Source: Plasmopara viticola (Eukaryota > Oomycota > Peronosporomycetes > Peronosporales > Peronosporaceae). Taken from it: 64,000 nt of DNA. Location: contig MBPM02000077.1 in NCBI GenBank assembly GCA_001695595.3, forward strand, positions 248,001 to 312,000. Direction: 5' to 3'. The notes beneath the pieces were generated by a model. The model saw only the letters and a list, made by a program, of their open reading frames with translations. It made no database searches and was not told the origin of the DNA. The first letter of the stretch is position 1. Each line of letters starts with the position of its first letter. Positions 1 through 10,683 of this stretch are shown piece after piece. The position numbers and the translations under genes are program-made.

Positions 1-589
1 GACGCGATTCAGAGTGTCTGCAAATAGCGTGCTGTGAACATGTCAAGCCTACTTAGAAAAACGTTTTTTTTTTTAATATACAGCGGGAGCCATAGCTTGA
101 GACAAATAATTTTGAAAGTTCACATGTTCTCATGTCTCATTCGAAAAGCACCGCTATTCAAAGACCGCTAATTTAGACGCTAAAAAGTCATACTTCCTGA
201 TCGGATAAAAAATCCAAAGGACGAGCGCCGTCTGCCGCGGCGTCCGGCGGGCCAAGCACAAAAGAGTAGACCGGCAGCAGCACAACAAGTCCAGCAATCT
301 TATCAATGTTGCCGTCATACCCAGCGAGAGTCTCTTTCGTTGGTCGCTTTGCACGTGCACATATATATACCGATCTTTTCATAAAACTTGGTTTTGAATA
401 TATACTAAGCCAGATGTCCTTATATATATTAATATGAATACCAAACCATACGTTAGTACTCGACCGAGACGACCACAAACGGTGTATTGAAAGCCTTATT
501 GCGGAAGCTGTATCTCAAGCACTCATCGTGAGAAGCCACGAATGAAATAGTTACCTTGATCTGTGCAGTAATACAGCGGCTCAACTTCA

Positions 590-1450
590 TCGGGAGCCGA
601 TCTTCCTAGCGCTCAAACGCGACCGGAAATGTTTGCTTGAAAGATTAAAAAGAGCACTTCTGCCTTTGTCACGGCTTTGCACATGACATATTGCGATCGC
701 GCGCTGAAGAAGGGATTCAATAAAGCCAAGCTTTAGTTGTGACATAAACATCCCCATAACTTCAGTGGCGTGATAGTGCATTATCCACAGCATTTCATTT
801 GCTGTCTTTTGCTTTACCTTGTGCTTATGATCTGCAGAGAAAAAGAACCTTCTTGTCATTCTCTTCGAGGGCCGAGACGACTGTGTCGAAGTGCGTATAG
901 ATAAATGTTGTGTATGGCTCGAAACAGCGACGAGCCCAGCAACTTGGCCTTAGCAAAGACTGCTTCTTTGCTCAGTGATTGACGTACCACCTCACGTGCA
1001 GTGACAGGATCTCTCTCAGAGTGCCTTGGCTCAATGCCGGCAATGCCATTTCCAGCATACACCAAATGTCCTTCTTACGACCATAGCTACATAATTTACG
1101 TACGAGACCACGCGCAGTAATAGGGCCTAAACTGCCTTGTCGAAAGCCAGCTGTGTTAATCCCGGCTTGTAGCGAGTCCAAAAAGTCATCATTGCGCAAC
1201 TGTTTGCATGCCACATCACGGCTCTTGCCCATATTGACCCGCTAATTTTCATCAATTTTGTCACCGTCATGCAAAACATGCTGCTATATGCAAGCATCGC
1301 TCTATGGTTTACGTGCAACTTCAAGTTCAAGACTCTTGGTTTCGATACAATAGGGTGTTTTTTTAGAACGCGGACCAACTCGATCAAGTGTTTGCACCAA
1401 AAAAAGTCTACTTTCCAAAAGAGGTGAGTTAAAAAATCTGTTAGGAGCAA
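590..1450 (-). pseudogene. Decayed coding relic of unknown identity, arm 1
   Basis: On the minus strand several short frames here share peptides with the equivalent places in arm 2 (about 19,700-20,400, plus strand) and arm 3 (about 23,700-24,420, minus strand). Examples are a stretch reading PVTARE-[LV]-VRQSLSK and another reading QKT-x-NEM-x-WMMH. The frame is broken by stops and shifts at different places in each copy. Conservation of peptides across frameshifts suggests an old protein gene. I do not recognise the family. Confidence 0.3.
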
Positions 1451-2565
1451 AGTCGGTGGCTTTCAACCGGTTTGCCCCTATCAACTTAGGATAATGACAC
1501 TCATGCCAAACTAATCCAATGATGTGGTGTATGCCTCGAATCCATGCTCTAGTCGCAATAGCGCTCGACGCTCTAGGGCAAGTATCTTTACGCCTAAAAT
1601 CCACCAGTGTGGTACCGCTAATCGAAAAATATATCACGATGGCATGCTCGTAGAAGTGCCGCATATTCCTATTACGTTACAGTTGAATTTCGTTTGTAAT
1701 CGCTCAAAGCCTGGAAGTCGACGGAGGCAGACTTAATCTTCTAATACCCTTCAAGATTGCGATTACAAAGCCCGGAAGCATAGTTCGTCTAATAAGCGAC
1801 ATCGCTTATAGAAGTTAAGACCTGTCGAAATATCGTTTCTCGCAGAGAACTTTTTCTATCAGCACAATCACCCTACCTACTCTGTGCTATTGTCTTTCCG
1901 CAGCATCTCAGATGACTGATTGTCCGTACATTCTAGCCCCTTACAGCTTGGCACGCTTGGTGCGGGGGGCACTCCAGCTGAAAATAGACATCGATTAACG
2001 CTTACACGCTGACTTCAACAATGGGGGTATAACGTTCCATCATCAAATCGATGGGTAATATCGAAACCTGCCTGCTCGATGTCCTCTTGTAACTGGAATG
2101 CCCCCTGCACAAAACTTCTTGAACCTCTTTCTATCCGTGCTAGTTACTGTTCTAGCAGGCATTGTCACTTTCACAGCCTCTTTAAGCATATATGACTTGT
2201 ACATTGCGCTTCTAATTGGTCCGCGCCCATACATACTGTGTCTTTTACACGGTCACTTCCATATTGTTTATTCCGGCAAACAAATACTTTGGCTTTTGAG
2301 CCAGACAGTCCTTCTAATCTGAGCGGGCTTCAAGGAAGCGGGACCACAAATGGTACATAATGCTGAGAAGCAATGACACGCACAAAATCTTCGGTGCCTC
2401 TTTCAAATTAATCACGTGAAGTCTCACTTGGGGACTCTCCCAACGACCTTTGATTCTTTCAAAGCCATTATCCCATGCTCTGTGCGCAATGCGGACATCA
2501 ATTTTTTTGTCTATCTAACCCAAAGAAGAAAACTAGAAAATTTTGAAGGTCACCAAGTGCGTATT

Positions 2566-2848
2566 TAGGTACAGTACTCGCCTTTGGCGCCGGCATCACC
2601 GACGTAGACTTCATCATTACAAAGCCTTTTTAATAGCTTAAACTTGCCGCCAGACGCCCTCCTCACGAAGGATCAGTCTAATAAACGTAGGCGTAGGCGC
2701 GGTAGAGCTGCCGTCACTTATTGTTCGGGTCATTGACCTTCTTTCAACGCTGAGTACATACACTAGTCACAGATCGCTAACTCGCTCACTACAAGACTTT
2801 GCGTCAAGGCTTCATGCTTACACTTTTTCCGTTTTCTTTAATTAGACG
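2566..2848. mobile_element. Unclassified 283 bp insertion private to arm 1
   Basis: The flanks (…GTGCGTATTT before, GACGGTGTTTAAAG after) are joined directly in arms 2 and 3, where a short GGGCGG-containing link sits instead. The insert has no open frame and no terminal repeats that I could see. It may be a solo LTR or a non-autonomous element, or the other arms may share a deletion. The borders are accurate to perhaps 10 bases. Confidence 0.4.
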
Positions 2849-3870
2849 GTGTTTAAAGTTATTGATGACCCCTTCGCGAAGTACGTATCCTACAACCACT
2901 ACTTTCTAGTCATACGCATTATGCAGTTTTATTATATACTTTTTGGTATCAGCACTATCGTCTGATTTATGTTCAAAGCACCACCTGACTTATACTCACA
3001 GCATATGAAACACACACTGGGTTTGTGTTACGTGTAACACCTTCTTAAGGAATCTCGGACTCGGCCTCTCGCTTAAAACGTACGATTCTCACCTATAGCC
3101 AACTTCATCCGCCATGTGACCACCCGCATTGCTGGTAAGGTCTAGCTCGAGACAATGCTTTGACTGAAACTCGCATGCTTAGATATTGCTCTTTTCATAC
3201 CGGGCACACGATGATGGATGCACCGACATTGTTTTGGGAAAGTCGATGCTGGACGCCGACCTATGTCTTTTCGGGATTGTGAACGAATCATTTTTTTATT
3301 TTTTTGTATCGACTAAATCATTCATTTATAGGCACATAACAGCACTAAATCTTATTAGACAAATGAAACCGCATGCTTAAATCGGTCCATCACATTTCTG
3401 ACGTTTGTAGAGTCAAGTTATATGCTTTTTGGGGAATATAAAAGATTTGAGAAACGATCTCATCCACATAATTCGTGCTTTCAAAACTAGCAGAGTTCTT
3501 GGCTGTCTTAGCTCATTCATTTAAAAAGGTTATTAAGTCCGTGAATGCGTGTTAAGTGCAAGCTTAGCTATTAGATGCTTGTCAGTCAGTAAATCGGACA
3601 CCTCAGTGCACATGCTGCATAATGATAGGGCTGGCCTGCTAATATGAACATTATTCTGCTTCAAAAAAGAGAAAGATATATACAAAAGTATCCAGCACTT
3701 CTCTTTCTGACACTTTGCTTAAGAAGCCGTATTCATAAGTAGTTTTAATGTTTTTCCCTTATTAAACATGCGGGAGCAGGGGCTAAAGACACCATCTTTT
3801 CTCTGGTGACACATAAGCGCGTGCTGCCGCTTATGTTATTTAGGTAAATAAACCTCGAGACTTATGAACT

Positions 3871-3993
3871 CCAGACAGTCCATTGGTACTGATAAATTTC
3901 GTAAAGGGGTCGACGTATTAGCGTGATCTTGACGTTTTGGCAAATCTTACAGAGTCTCACATACTTTAGACCCACTCGTACATGCGGGGCCAC
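3871..3993 (-). pseudogene. Possible integrase zinc-binding relic, arm 1
   Basis: The minus strand reads a short peptide containing KYVRLCKICQ followed by a YQYQW-like end. This resembles the C-terminal half of the HHCC zinc-binding domain of Ty3/Gypsy integrases (the YVxxCxxCQ signature). The same peptide is readable in all four arms (about 17,203-17,331 plus, 26,648-26,770 minus, 44,172-44,300 plus) with few stops. The rest of the integrase is not recognisable, and a protease-like motif of the same class lies on the opposite strand 1.5 kb away. I do not join them into one element. Confidence 0.3.
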
Positions 3994-4067
3994 CTATATA
4001 TTGTTGCCAATGTTAATTTTTTCTTAATATTGAATGTAGCATCATGTGACTTCAGAAGCCTTTTGTA

Positions 4068-4640
4068 CTACAGGCTTAAGTATTCCAGATAAATGACTTG
4101 AAGAATTTGTAAGATGCATTCTTCAGTCAAGCAGATTGTCTGCTCACTCATAAGGATACGATTGCGATAGCTGTCGATAGAATAGGCACCTGACTCGAGC
4201 AACTTTGCCTGCGACAAGTTTTGACCTAAAAGGATTTTACGGTAGGTTCTATTCTTGACGAATCCAGTCATTAATGGAGCTTCATTCCTACTCAAATGGG
4301 TAATATCATAATCCGCCCGCGTGAAAACGTACCAACAATCATGTGAACTTTGTTAGGCTTGAAATTAAAAGGTGTACGTTCAAGCAGGCCCTCAGCTCAT
4401 TGAAAACACTATCACAATTTTTCGCTCAAAAGCTCAGAAAGTCGATACGGGTGCAAAAAAAGCTCTCAACAGTGCCATTAGTTATCATTCCGGCGAAATA
4501 GGCGTTAATGAACTCTCAATACTAGGACTCTGTCTTGTGACACAGTATCTTGTGTCCGACACGTGCTCAGCCTCATACCTTCTCATCCCTCCGGTGAGAG
4601 CTGATAAAAACTTTTGCACGTTAACTTTATGATAACTGTG
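4068..4640. other. Shared decaying frames, arm 1
   Basis: A 75-codon minus-strand frame (4,068-4,295) and an 86-codon plus-strand frame (4,372-4,632) both have readable counterparts in arm 3 (26,814-27,098 and 27,109-27,384) and in arm 2. The plus-strand frame contains VTQYLVSDTCSASY. A similar phrase, VTQYLVDDTYATSY, occurs on the minus strand at 21,958-22,170. No domain was recognised. They are probably parts of an old repeat-encoded protein. Confidence 0.2.
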
Positions 4641-5475
4641 CAGCGTACGGTGTCTTAAGCCTTGTTCACGACATCTTTGTCAGAGGCTATATGTATATCC
4701 TAAATATTCCATCCTTAGAATGACCACTTTTGAGTTGTTTTTGACTTTCGGTTTTCGCAATAAGCTTAAACCTTAAAGACTCGTTAAAGACATGCCTCCA
4801 ATCAAGCACACCTTTCGCGATACGGAGATCAATTAAACGGCCAAGTAGCCTTGTAGATTAGGTCTCCCTGTCAATAAAATATTATCTCAAAACATCTAAG
4901 GATCAATTTCGTTTTGCACTCTCGTTCTTTTCTGGTAAAGTTATGTTTCTACTCTTTGCTACTCCATCAAAAGCCTGTGAATCTACTGTACTTGTGGAAT
5001 TTGTCACGCTCGGATCCGTTGATTCGATTCCAGTGTTAATAGGCTCAGTCATTATCAAAGAAAGCAGCACTTATTGCTTTTGCTGCGCTAAACAAAAGGA
5101 CATGAGCTGAGGAGTAAACCCTCAGCTCACTAAAAATTTGTGTTTCGTACAAAGTTTAGCTTCCGAGCAGAAAAAAACCTGGTCGACAGTACGAAGGAAG
5201 CTCTTCTCAAGTAAGAAAAAATGGTTGGTTTGCGGTCGGTACACATCAGAAGAGCGTAGCCCCTGGGCGCTTGACAACTCTTCAATACTTGTACACGCAA
5301 TTGAACGAGGTTTAAAATGGCGACTTGAGTAATCCTTAATTCTAACGTGTCGCGGAAAATTGCGCGCCGGGTCAGCCAAAGCAATTGGTAAAAAAAGCAG
5401 CGGCAGAAATCTTAGTAGTCAGAAAAGACCTGAATGTGAAACATGAGGAAGTAATAGCACAGAGGTTTCGACGTA

Positions 5476-5565
5476 GGCAAGTATGACTTGCTTCTGGGCA
5501 TGGGATGACTAAAAAGACACAAGCATTGGATCAATTGGCGGGGCAAGACCATAGGTTTTATCCGC
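5476..5565 (+). pseudogene. Gypsy-type protease/RT-linker relic, arm 1
   Basis: The plus strand reads YDLLLGM, then LKRHKHWIDW and RGKTIGF, with an in-frame TGA in the middle. The pattern DxLLGMPWL…xPxIDW is the familiar junction between aspartic protease and reverse transcriptase in Ty3/Gypsy pol. Arm 3 (about 28,210-28,299) keeps the PW pair that arm 1 has lost. Arm 2 (15,721-15,808, minus) and arm 4 (about 41,155-41,232, plus) carry the same peptide. No reverse transcriptase is recognisable next to it, so only a fragment survives. Confidence 0.45.
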
Positions 5566-6761
5566 CCAATCTCAATTTGGTGTTTAAACGTTGTACGTAC
5601 GTTAGGTGTACGGCTTTTCCAATTGGATGCCTGGGGAAGTATAAATAATTATATGGGAGTTACTATAAATACTGATGACTCCACGAAAGCAGATGTGGTG
5701 ACGCCTTTAAATTAAATCTTAGCGGGCAATCAACTTACGCTGGCAGCACCGGCTGCCAAAAGCGCTCGAGACAGGGATCTGATCGTGGGTAACATACCTT
5801 AACCAACTGCAGGTTGAAAAGTTGGACAGCGGCTAAATTGTATTACGTTAGACACAGTGGGCCCCGGGTCTTTAATGACAAGTAGCCATCCATACAAGGG
5901 ATTGAAGAGGAGCAAATTGCACGCGATTGTGCTCCGCTTCAAAAGCATGTAGATCTGCCTCTTTCATCGTCTTCCATCTGCACCTTGGAGAACTCCATGC
6001 GAGCATCTCTACCTTTATGCTTTCCAATCACGCAGTCATCAAGACTTGTTCGGATGGTACACCATCATTAACCTTTTAGTACATGTCCAAAGCTCACGCG
6101 TGACCTGCTTGCAGACTGAATGGTATAGATACTAGCAGAAATTAAAGCACGTTGGGAGCAATGTTTCCTTCCAAACCGTACTTCGCGTGTTTTTATATAA
6201 TGTTATGCTTTCATCAGGTGCTATAAATAATAGTACCCCTCGTACTCAAATAGTGTGTTTATTCTGATAAGTGTCTTTACCTCAGCTGTGTAAGACTTTC
6301 GGATAACAAATACAAACAAATGCTATCGCAAACCTTCCACAGCCACATAATGTTTGTTCAAACAAATCATTGTAGACAAATTACTGGCCAGTGCTTCGCT
6401 TCGACGGTGCACATGTACCCTTTCACTGTCTAATTTTGGGGTCAAATGCAATAAAACTGAGTTTCTTCGTAATAGCACAATCTCCACGACCTACCAACAC
6501 TCAGCCTCGACGTTTTGTTCCGTATTTACACATCTTGCACTCCAAAATCAAGCGACATGCTTCTTTCTTTGGCTTGCACGTGGCTTGAATCATTCCCACA
6601 AGAACTAAAAAATCGCATTGTATTTCCATACCTCGACAATTGGTATGATCGTCTTCCTGGCAAAAAGTGCAACAGAATGACGCACTCGAAGTGGCAACTC
6701 GTGGACTTGCACAAAAACACCGAGGATACCCCACCATTTATCGATCTAGAAATAGTAAGGA

Positions 6762-7081
6762 CCGACCCTGTGGCTCGAGCGGTTAGCCGTTCGACCCAGG
6801 ACCGGGAGGTACTTGGTTCGATACCCATAGGATCCGAACAAAGGCAGCCGAGATAGGTCACTAAAGTGGACGAGCCATCACACCCGAGTGTGTGACTGCC
6901 CTACCAACTCGCGCCCGATTGGGTATAAAAAGGGTTGTGTGGGGGACGCTCCACTGACCGAAAAAGCCCCAAAGTGTAACGAGGGGTTACGGAAACCGGT
7001 CCCAATATGGGTCGGACTGCTACCAGCATCCCGCGATCGAGTCCTGGCGCGTGGGTTCCGGTAGCTTAAATCTTTAGATAA
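6762..7081 (+). mobile_element. tRNA-derived SINE insertion
   Basis: About 320 bp are present in arm 1 only; arms 2 (about 14,560) and 3 (about 29,455) have the uninterrupted site. The 5' part carries RNA polymerase III internal promoter boxes: an A-box-like TGGCTCGAGCGG at 6,771-6,782 and a B box GGTTCGATACC at 6,815-6,825, close to the GGTTCGANNCC consensus. The insertion is flanked by AGTAAGGA on the left and AGTAAGAA at 7,082-7,089, a near-perfect target-site duplication. The body after the tRNA-like head is GC-richer than its surroundings. tRNA-derived SINEs are known in Phytophthora. A plain tRNA gene is unlikely because no cloverleaf closes and the unit is far too long. Confidence 0.75.
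6815..6825 (+). promoter_or_regulatory. Pol III B box of the SINE
   Basis: GGTTCGATACC fits the B-box consensus. It lies about 33 bases after the A-box-like TGGCTCGAGCGG, within the spacing seen in tRNA genes and tRNA-derived SINEs. Confidence 0.7.
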
Positions 7082-7706
7082 AGTAAGAAATGTGTACCAC
7101 ACAAATACTCAATGTTAATCTCCATCCACTTGATCGATAGGACTTTAAGTAACAGAGCCACGATCGCTCCGCAGAGGTGTGATTGTTTATAAACGACGGC
7201 TTCATGCGCATGTCTTTCAATGAGGGACTTGCTTATAGTATTCGGAAAGGCACCATATAAATTGCAGAAATAGATAAACGATAATTTTTCACGTACGTCG
7301 TTGTCAAGCTACAGCCTCACCGCGACAACATTGTCTTGATTCTCATCGAAGTCGCTTATTTTTGCTGGTGTTATGGTTCATCTAAAACAATAAAAAGGTC
7401 GATTTAAGCCAAGGTAATCGATCTACCATCGATAGACCGTAGTCTGTGTTGTTACCAACGCGGTAAGGCACTAAAGCTTTACAGTGGTAGGTAAATAGGC
7501 TATCCACCTGAGTATGCATATGCTGTAAACGGGGTGTAGCTTTCTCACTCGATCGGAATAGCAGATGGGGATACCAAATTGTTCATCTTCAAAAGCACCG
7601 TCGTCCTTCGTAATGAGTCAATAGTTTAATAAGATGAAGCGACATGGTCGTTGAGATTTGAAACAAGAGCTGTTTCAACACCCCTGACGGCGATCTGGGT
7701 CATCTT

Positions 7707-8054
7707 CTAAAAGCCTCGGGGACACAAAGCTCTATAACAAATAAATGAAACGGAAAGTCTTCCTTTTATAAATAAGCGGACAAATGTTTGACCGCAGTAA
7801 CGCTGTTTAAAGTTTGAACGGTACGAGGATCCTGCCTTATAGAGCCAGCATATTGGAAAAGGCATGGCAGGCTCTATATATTCGACGTCAATATCGTATA
7901 AAGAGCGCATGTCAAACCTACAGATGGTCCCACACAGTATCTTAACATGATAAGAGCCTCTACCATCGGCGACACCTGTATATACAGATACAATAGACCT
8001 ATCGTACCTGCTAAAAGTAGCATAATAAGAGCTGTGAGAAGCGGTTGTCAGCAC
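7707..8054 (-). pseudogene. Divergent frame upstream of FYVE copy 1
   Basis: A 115-codon frame points away from the FYVE gene and begins 55 bases from its ATG. In arm 3 the matching frame (34,620-34,895, minus) starts with a strongly hydrophobic segment (MLLTAVIMLLLASTIGLLYL), like a signal anchor. In arm 1 that segment falls in another frame. A conserved ending YRALCPRGF is readable in arms 1 and 2. Different frames are open in each copy, so this is at best a dying gene of unknown function that once shared the divergent promoter region. Confidence 0.25.
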
Positions 8055-8071
8055 ATGAGGTTTCGTTCATC

Positions 8072-8086
8072 GCTCATTCCACAACT
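8072..8086 (+). promoter_or_regulatory. Oomycete Initiator-type core promoter, FYVE copy 1
   Basis: GCTCATTCCACAACT matches the oomycete core promoter consensus GCTCATTYYNCA and the Inr core YTCANTYY. It sits 24 bases before the ATG, a spacing typical of the short 5' leaders of oomycete genes. The same 15 bases are unchanged in front of copies 2 and 3. The flanking promoter element that often follows (CAWTTTNYY) is not well matched. Confidence 0.8.
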
Positions 8087-8109
8087 AGATTGCTGACTGA
8101 ATATCAAGC

Positions 8110-9246
8110 ATGAATAACCAACGCTTTATCATCAACCCGTTTGGGCAGCTAGTACTCACTCCAGTAGCTTGTACCAAACTTGTGGAGATCACGGACGAGA
8201 TCATAATGGCCAAGTTTGAAGAGTACGAAGAATATTTAAATACCAATAAAGAAGTCGATCTCCAACGTTGGAAAAAACATTCCAAGTCGGGATTGACAAC
8301 GATGTACCTCGAGCGCAAGTATCAAAACCCCGACTCGAAATTGCCACAAGTGCTCATGGTGGGCCCTCTTCCTGGCACACTTGATGAAAACATGTTTGGA
8401 CTTGTCAACCCTACCATCGAGTCCATGCGAATCAAGTCGTCGTACTTGAATGATTTTAACGCTGCCGCTGTCCTCGCCACGATCCTCGAGCCGACAGTCG
8501 AAGATCCGTTTCGCTCCGTGGTGGTCAAGTGGATGGAGATCGACATTCCATTAGCATCCCTTGGGCTTGTCCGGAATCGCGACTATGTGTACATTGAGAG
8601 TACCGGTATTCTTCACCTACAAAATGGCGAGCGCGTTGGATATCATTTACTCCACTCGGTCACATTTCCCGAAGTACACGAGTTACCGAATCGAGTACGC
8701 GGTCACATGTCGTTCTGTGGTATTTTTCATCAGGAAGGACCGGACCGCACCGACTGCCGTGGTACCGGTATTTTAAATCCCGGTGGAGATATGATTCGTG
8801 CCATGGCCGTGATGGGAATGATCCAGGCGACAATGGCTGGTGTCAAGTACTCGTACTGTGGTCAGATGAAGAAAGTTGCGTGGTTACTCGAGCAAAGGCA
8901 AGGGGAAGGTCGTGAGAGGGGGACACCCGCCTATGAATACAATTGTGTGACGTGTGCGAAGTCTGTTTCCACGTCAAAGCTACGTGGCGCAACGACTTGC
9001 AAGCTTTGCTTTGGTGCAGTCTGCAGTGCGTGTAAAATTTTGAAAAAATTGAGCTTTGTCACCCCCGACTTGACCCTTTTGCAACGCAAAGTTCACTTTT
9101 GTGTCAAGTGCATGGTACGGGCAACGCAAATGGATACACAAGAAGTAGCCCGAGATCAATTGCATAAGAAGAACGGCTCGCTCACCTGGCAAGGCTTGTC
9201 AATGGCATCCGATAGTACGTGCTCAGAGAGCATGATGACTTGGTAA
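8110..9246 (+). CDS. START-like / FYVE-type zinc finger protein, copy 1
   Basis: An intact 378-residue protein with no intron. Residues of about 20-250 form the START-like domain common in oomycete FYVE proteins, including the typical RDYVYIESTGI and NGERVGYHLLHSV phrases (about 157-185). The C-terminal part is a FYVE-type zinc finger with four CxxC pairs at 279/282, 297/300, 305/308 and 331/334, followed by the usual helical tail (RATQMDTQEVAR). The basic RRHHCR-type phosphoinositide-binding motif of classical FYVE fingers is not present; the equivalent place reads SKLRGATTC. By family knowledge such proteins may bind lipid on endomembranes, but that is inference. The ATG follows an Inr by 24 bases. 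It differs from copies 2 and 3 at roughly fifteen residues (for example N3, M65, V256, E266, EY276-277). Confidence 0.85.
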   Translation: MNNQRFIINPFGQLVLTPVACTKLVEITDEIIMAKFEEYEEYLNTNKEVDLQRWKKHSKSGLTTMYLERKYQNPDSKLPQVLMVGPLPGTLDENMFGLVNPTIESMRIKSSYLNDFNAAAVLATILEPTVEDPFRSVVVKWMEIDIPLASLGLVRNRDYVYIESTGILHLQNGERVGYHLLHSVTFPEVHELPNRVRGHMSFCGIFHQEGPDRTDCRGTGILNPGGDMIRAMAVMGMIQATMAGVKYSYCGQMKKVAWLLEQRQGEGRERGTPAYEYNCVTCAKSVSTSKLRGATTCKLCFGAVCSACKILKKLSFVTPDLTLLQRKVHFCVKCMVRATQMDTQEVARDQLHKKNGSLTWQGLSMASDSTCSESMMTW

Positions 9247-10071
9247 AAAAGTTGTAGGGAATTTGCCACAATTAGTGAGCGAAGCGAGTGCATAAATGGT
9301 AATTGATGTAGAGTGTTGGGATTTTTTCCCAAGTTTATAGGAAGTACTTCTATTTCACTGATTTTTTTAGTCTCGTCGCCATTTCGTATTGCTTGCAAGA
9401 AATATTGTCACTGTAACCATTTCGTAGTCGTTACTTATGACAAAGGGTATACCGAGTGTTGTAATAAGCTCCTTTACTATGCAACCGTCCAAATCCCTCG
9501 CTCATGCTTACAGAAACGAAGCGTTCATCAAGATCTAGCAAGGTACCACGCAAGCAGACAACTTGATCATTGTGTTTTTAGGAAGATGTGCATCGGTTGC
9601 AGATTCATCTCGACAGGACAATACAATTGATCCTTTGCAAGATAGAAGATTTATGATACATGTTTTTATGCACTTGAGACTGTTAGACATGTTGCGAGCT
9701 TATCATTAAGAGACTAGCCATTAATAAAGTGCTCAGCTAGCTCGAGGCCGTAGAATATTTTTTTCCAAGTATCTTGGCCGGCGACACCCTTACAGAGACA
9801 TTTTCCTGAGTGCCTTGGTAATGATAGTATTGCCCTTTACTTATTGCTGACTACCAGGTGGAAAGAATAGCTCACGCATTCATTTTTACAGCAAATTTAC
9901 AAGAAAAGGCGATCTTGGAAAAAGGTAAGCACGACAAGCTGTTACTAAACCTTGAAAAGGTTTTGTTCGGGCTCGATCTAGCGAGCAACTATGGAGTAAA
10001 CTGCAACACAAGACCGATATAGTCTTGTGCCATCGAAGCATGAAGCGAGGAATTACCTGAGATTTTTACTG

Positions 10072-10642
10072 TCAGAAATGCCTGGACATTACAACGAACT
10101 TTATGATATCGTAATTGAAAGCTCGTAAGGAGCGAAAAAGCTCTCGAAGGTGTATGTTGCGTAAATATGATCTGGAAAAAATTATGTGAATTGTGAAAAG
10201 GGCTGGAGAACTTTGGCTGCATGGGGCGCGAACGCGCGATAATGTGGAGATGAATACAACAAGCATCAAAAGCTGCCCGTTTAGGGGTAAAAGGGTATAA
10301 TCACCGAAGAAAATTAAGGTCGCTGGAGGGGAAGCTGCTCTCAAGTACCCGCTGTACGTGCTTTCGGTACAGAAGGCCTCTCGTAGAAAACATGAACCGA
10401 CCTGTCGAAATAGCAGCACTTCATGGGTGGCAAGCGAGGATGAGGTGAGCCACCAGCTGTTGTGCGTGATGTGACGAAGAATATGCAGTTGACAAAGAAG
10501 ACAGAAAATTGTGAGCGTACTTCGATACATTCAGCCAGATATCTGCGTTAAGTGCGATATTAGATCTCCAGCGTACGCTGGGCACGTACATATGGTACAT
10601 CTTCTGTGAGGATTGCAGGCAATGAACGCTGCCGGTGAACAC
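10072..10642 (-). pseudogene. Converging frames downstream of FYVE copy 1
   Basis: Two overlapping minus-strand frames (152 and 73 codons) lie tail-to-tail with the FYVE gene and are mirrored in arm 2 (10,895-11,348, plus). The 73-codon frame is identical in both arms, while the rest of the protein reading differs. Arm 3 has a related 94-codon frame at 36,860-37,144. No family is recognised. The region is shared and partly open, but frame breaks in every copy argue against a working gene. Confidence 0.2.
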
Positions 10643-10683
10643 CCCATACTGCCCTTGTACGGTCCGTCGATTTCTAGTCCAAA

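Larger units (their letters stand above)
1..10683 (+). repeat. Arm 1 of a long palindrome (repeat unit copy 1)
   Basis: The whole stretch recurs in reverse complement at 10,940 to about 20,950 and again in direct orientation from about 23,645. The first 60 bases of the window match the reverse complement of about 20,885-20,948, so this arm continues beyond the left edge. The arm carries one intact gene (FYVE copy 1 at 8,110) plus relics of coding sequence broken by stops and shifts. Two stretches, 2,566-2,848 and 6,762-7,081, are absent from the other arms and are private insertions. Identity to the other arms looks like roughly 80-90% outside the FYVE gene and higher near the centre; this was judged by eye. 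From 9,247 to 10,683 only decaying minus-strand frames are seen. Confidence 0.85.

Noticed and set aside
3871..6130. A single Gypsy element forming the arm body
   Set aside because: The protease-linker and integrase-like motifs are on opposite strands and no RT lies between them, so they cannot be one simple element.
6762..6840. A tRNA gene
   Set aside because: Boxes A and B are present, but no acceptor stem closes and the unit continues to about 320 bp with a target-site duplication, so it is a SINE head.
8322..8546. A 74-codon minus-strand frame (MSISIHLTTTERNGSS…) repeated in all three FYVE loci
   Set aside because: It lies wholly antisense to the FYVE coding region and is conserved only because the gene is. 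Same for 8,085-8,318, 8,980-9,192 and their counterparts.
10568..10581. The perfect palindrome CCAGCGTACGCTGG as palindrome centre or origin
   Set aside because: It lies inside the arm, is present in both arms, and is not at the symmetry axis. A 14-base palindrome is not remarkable by itself.
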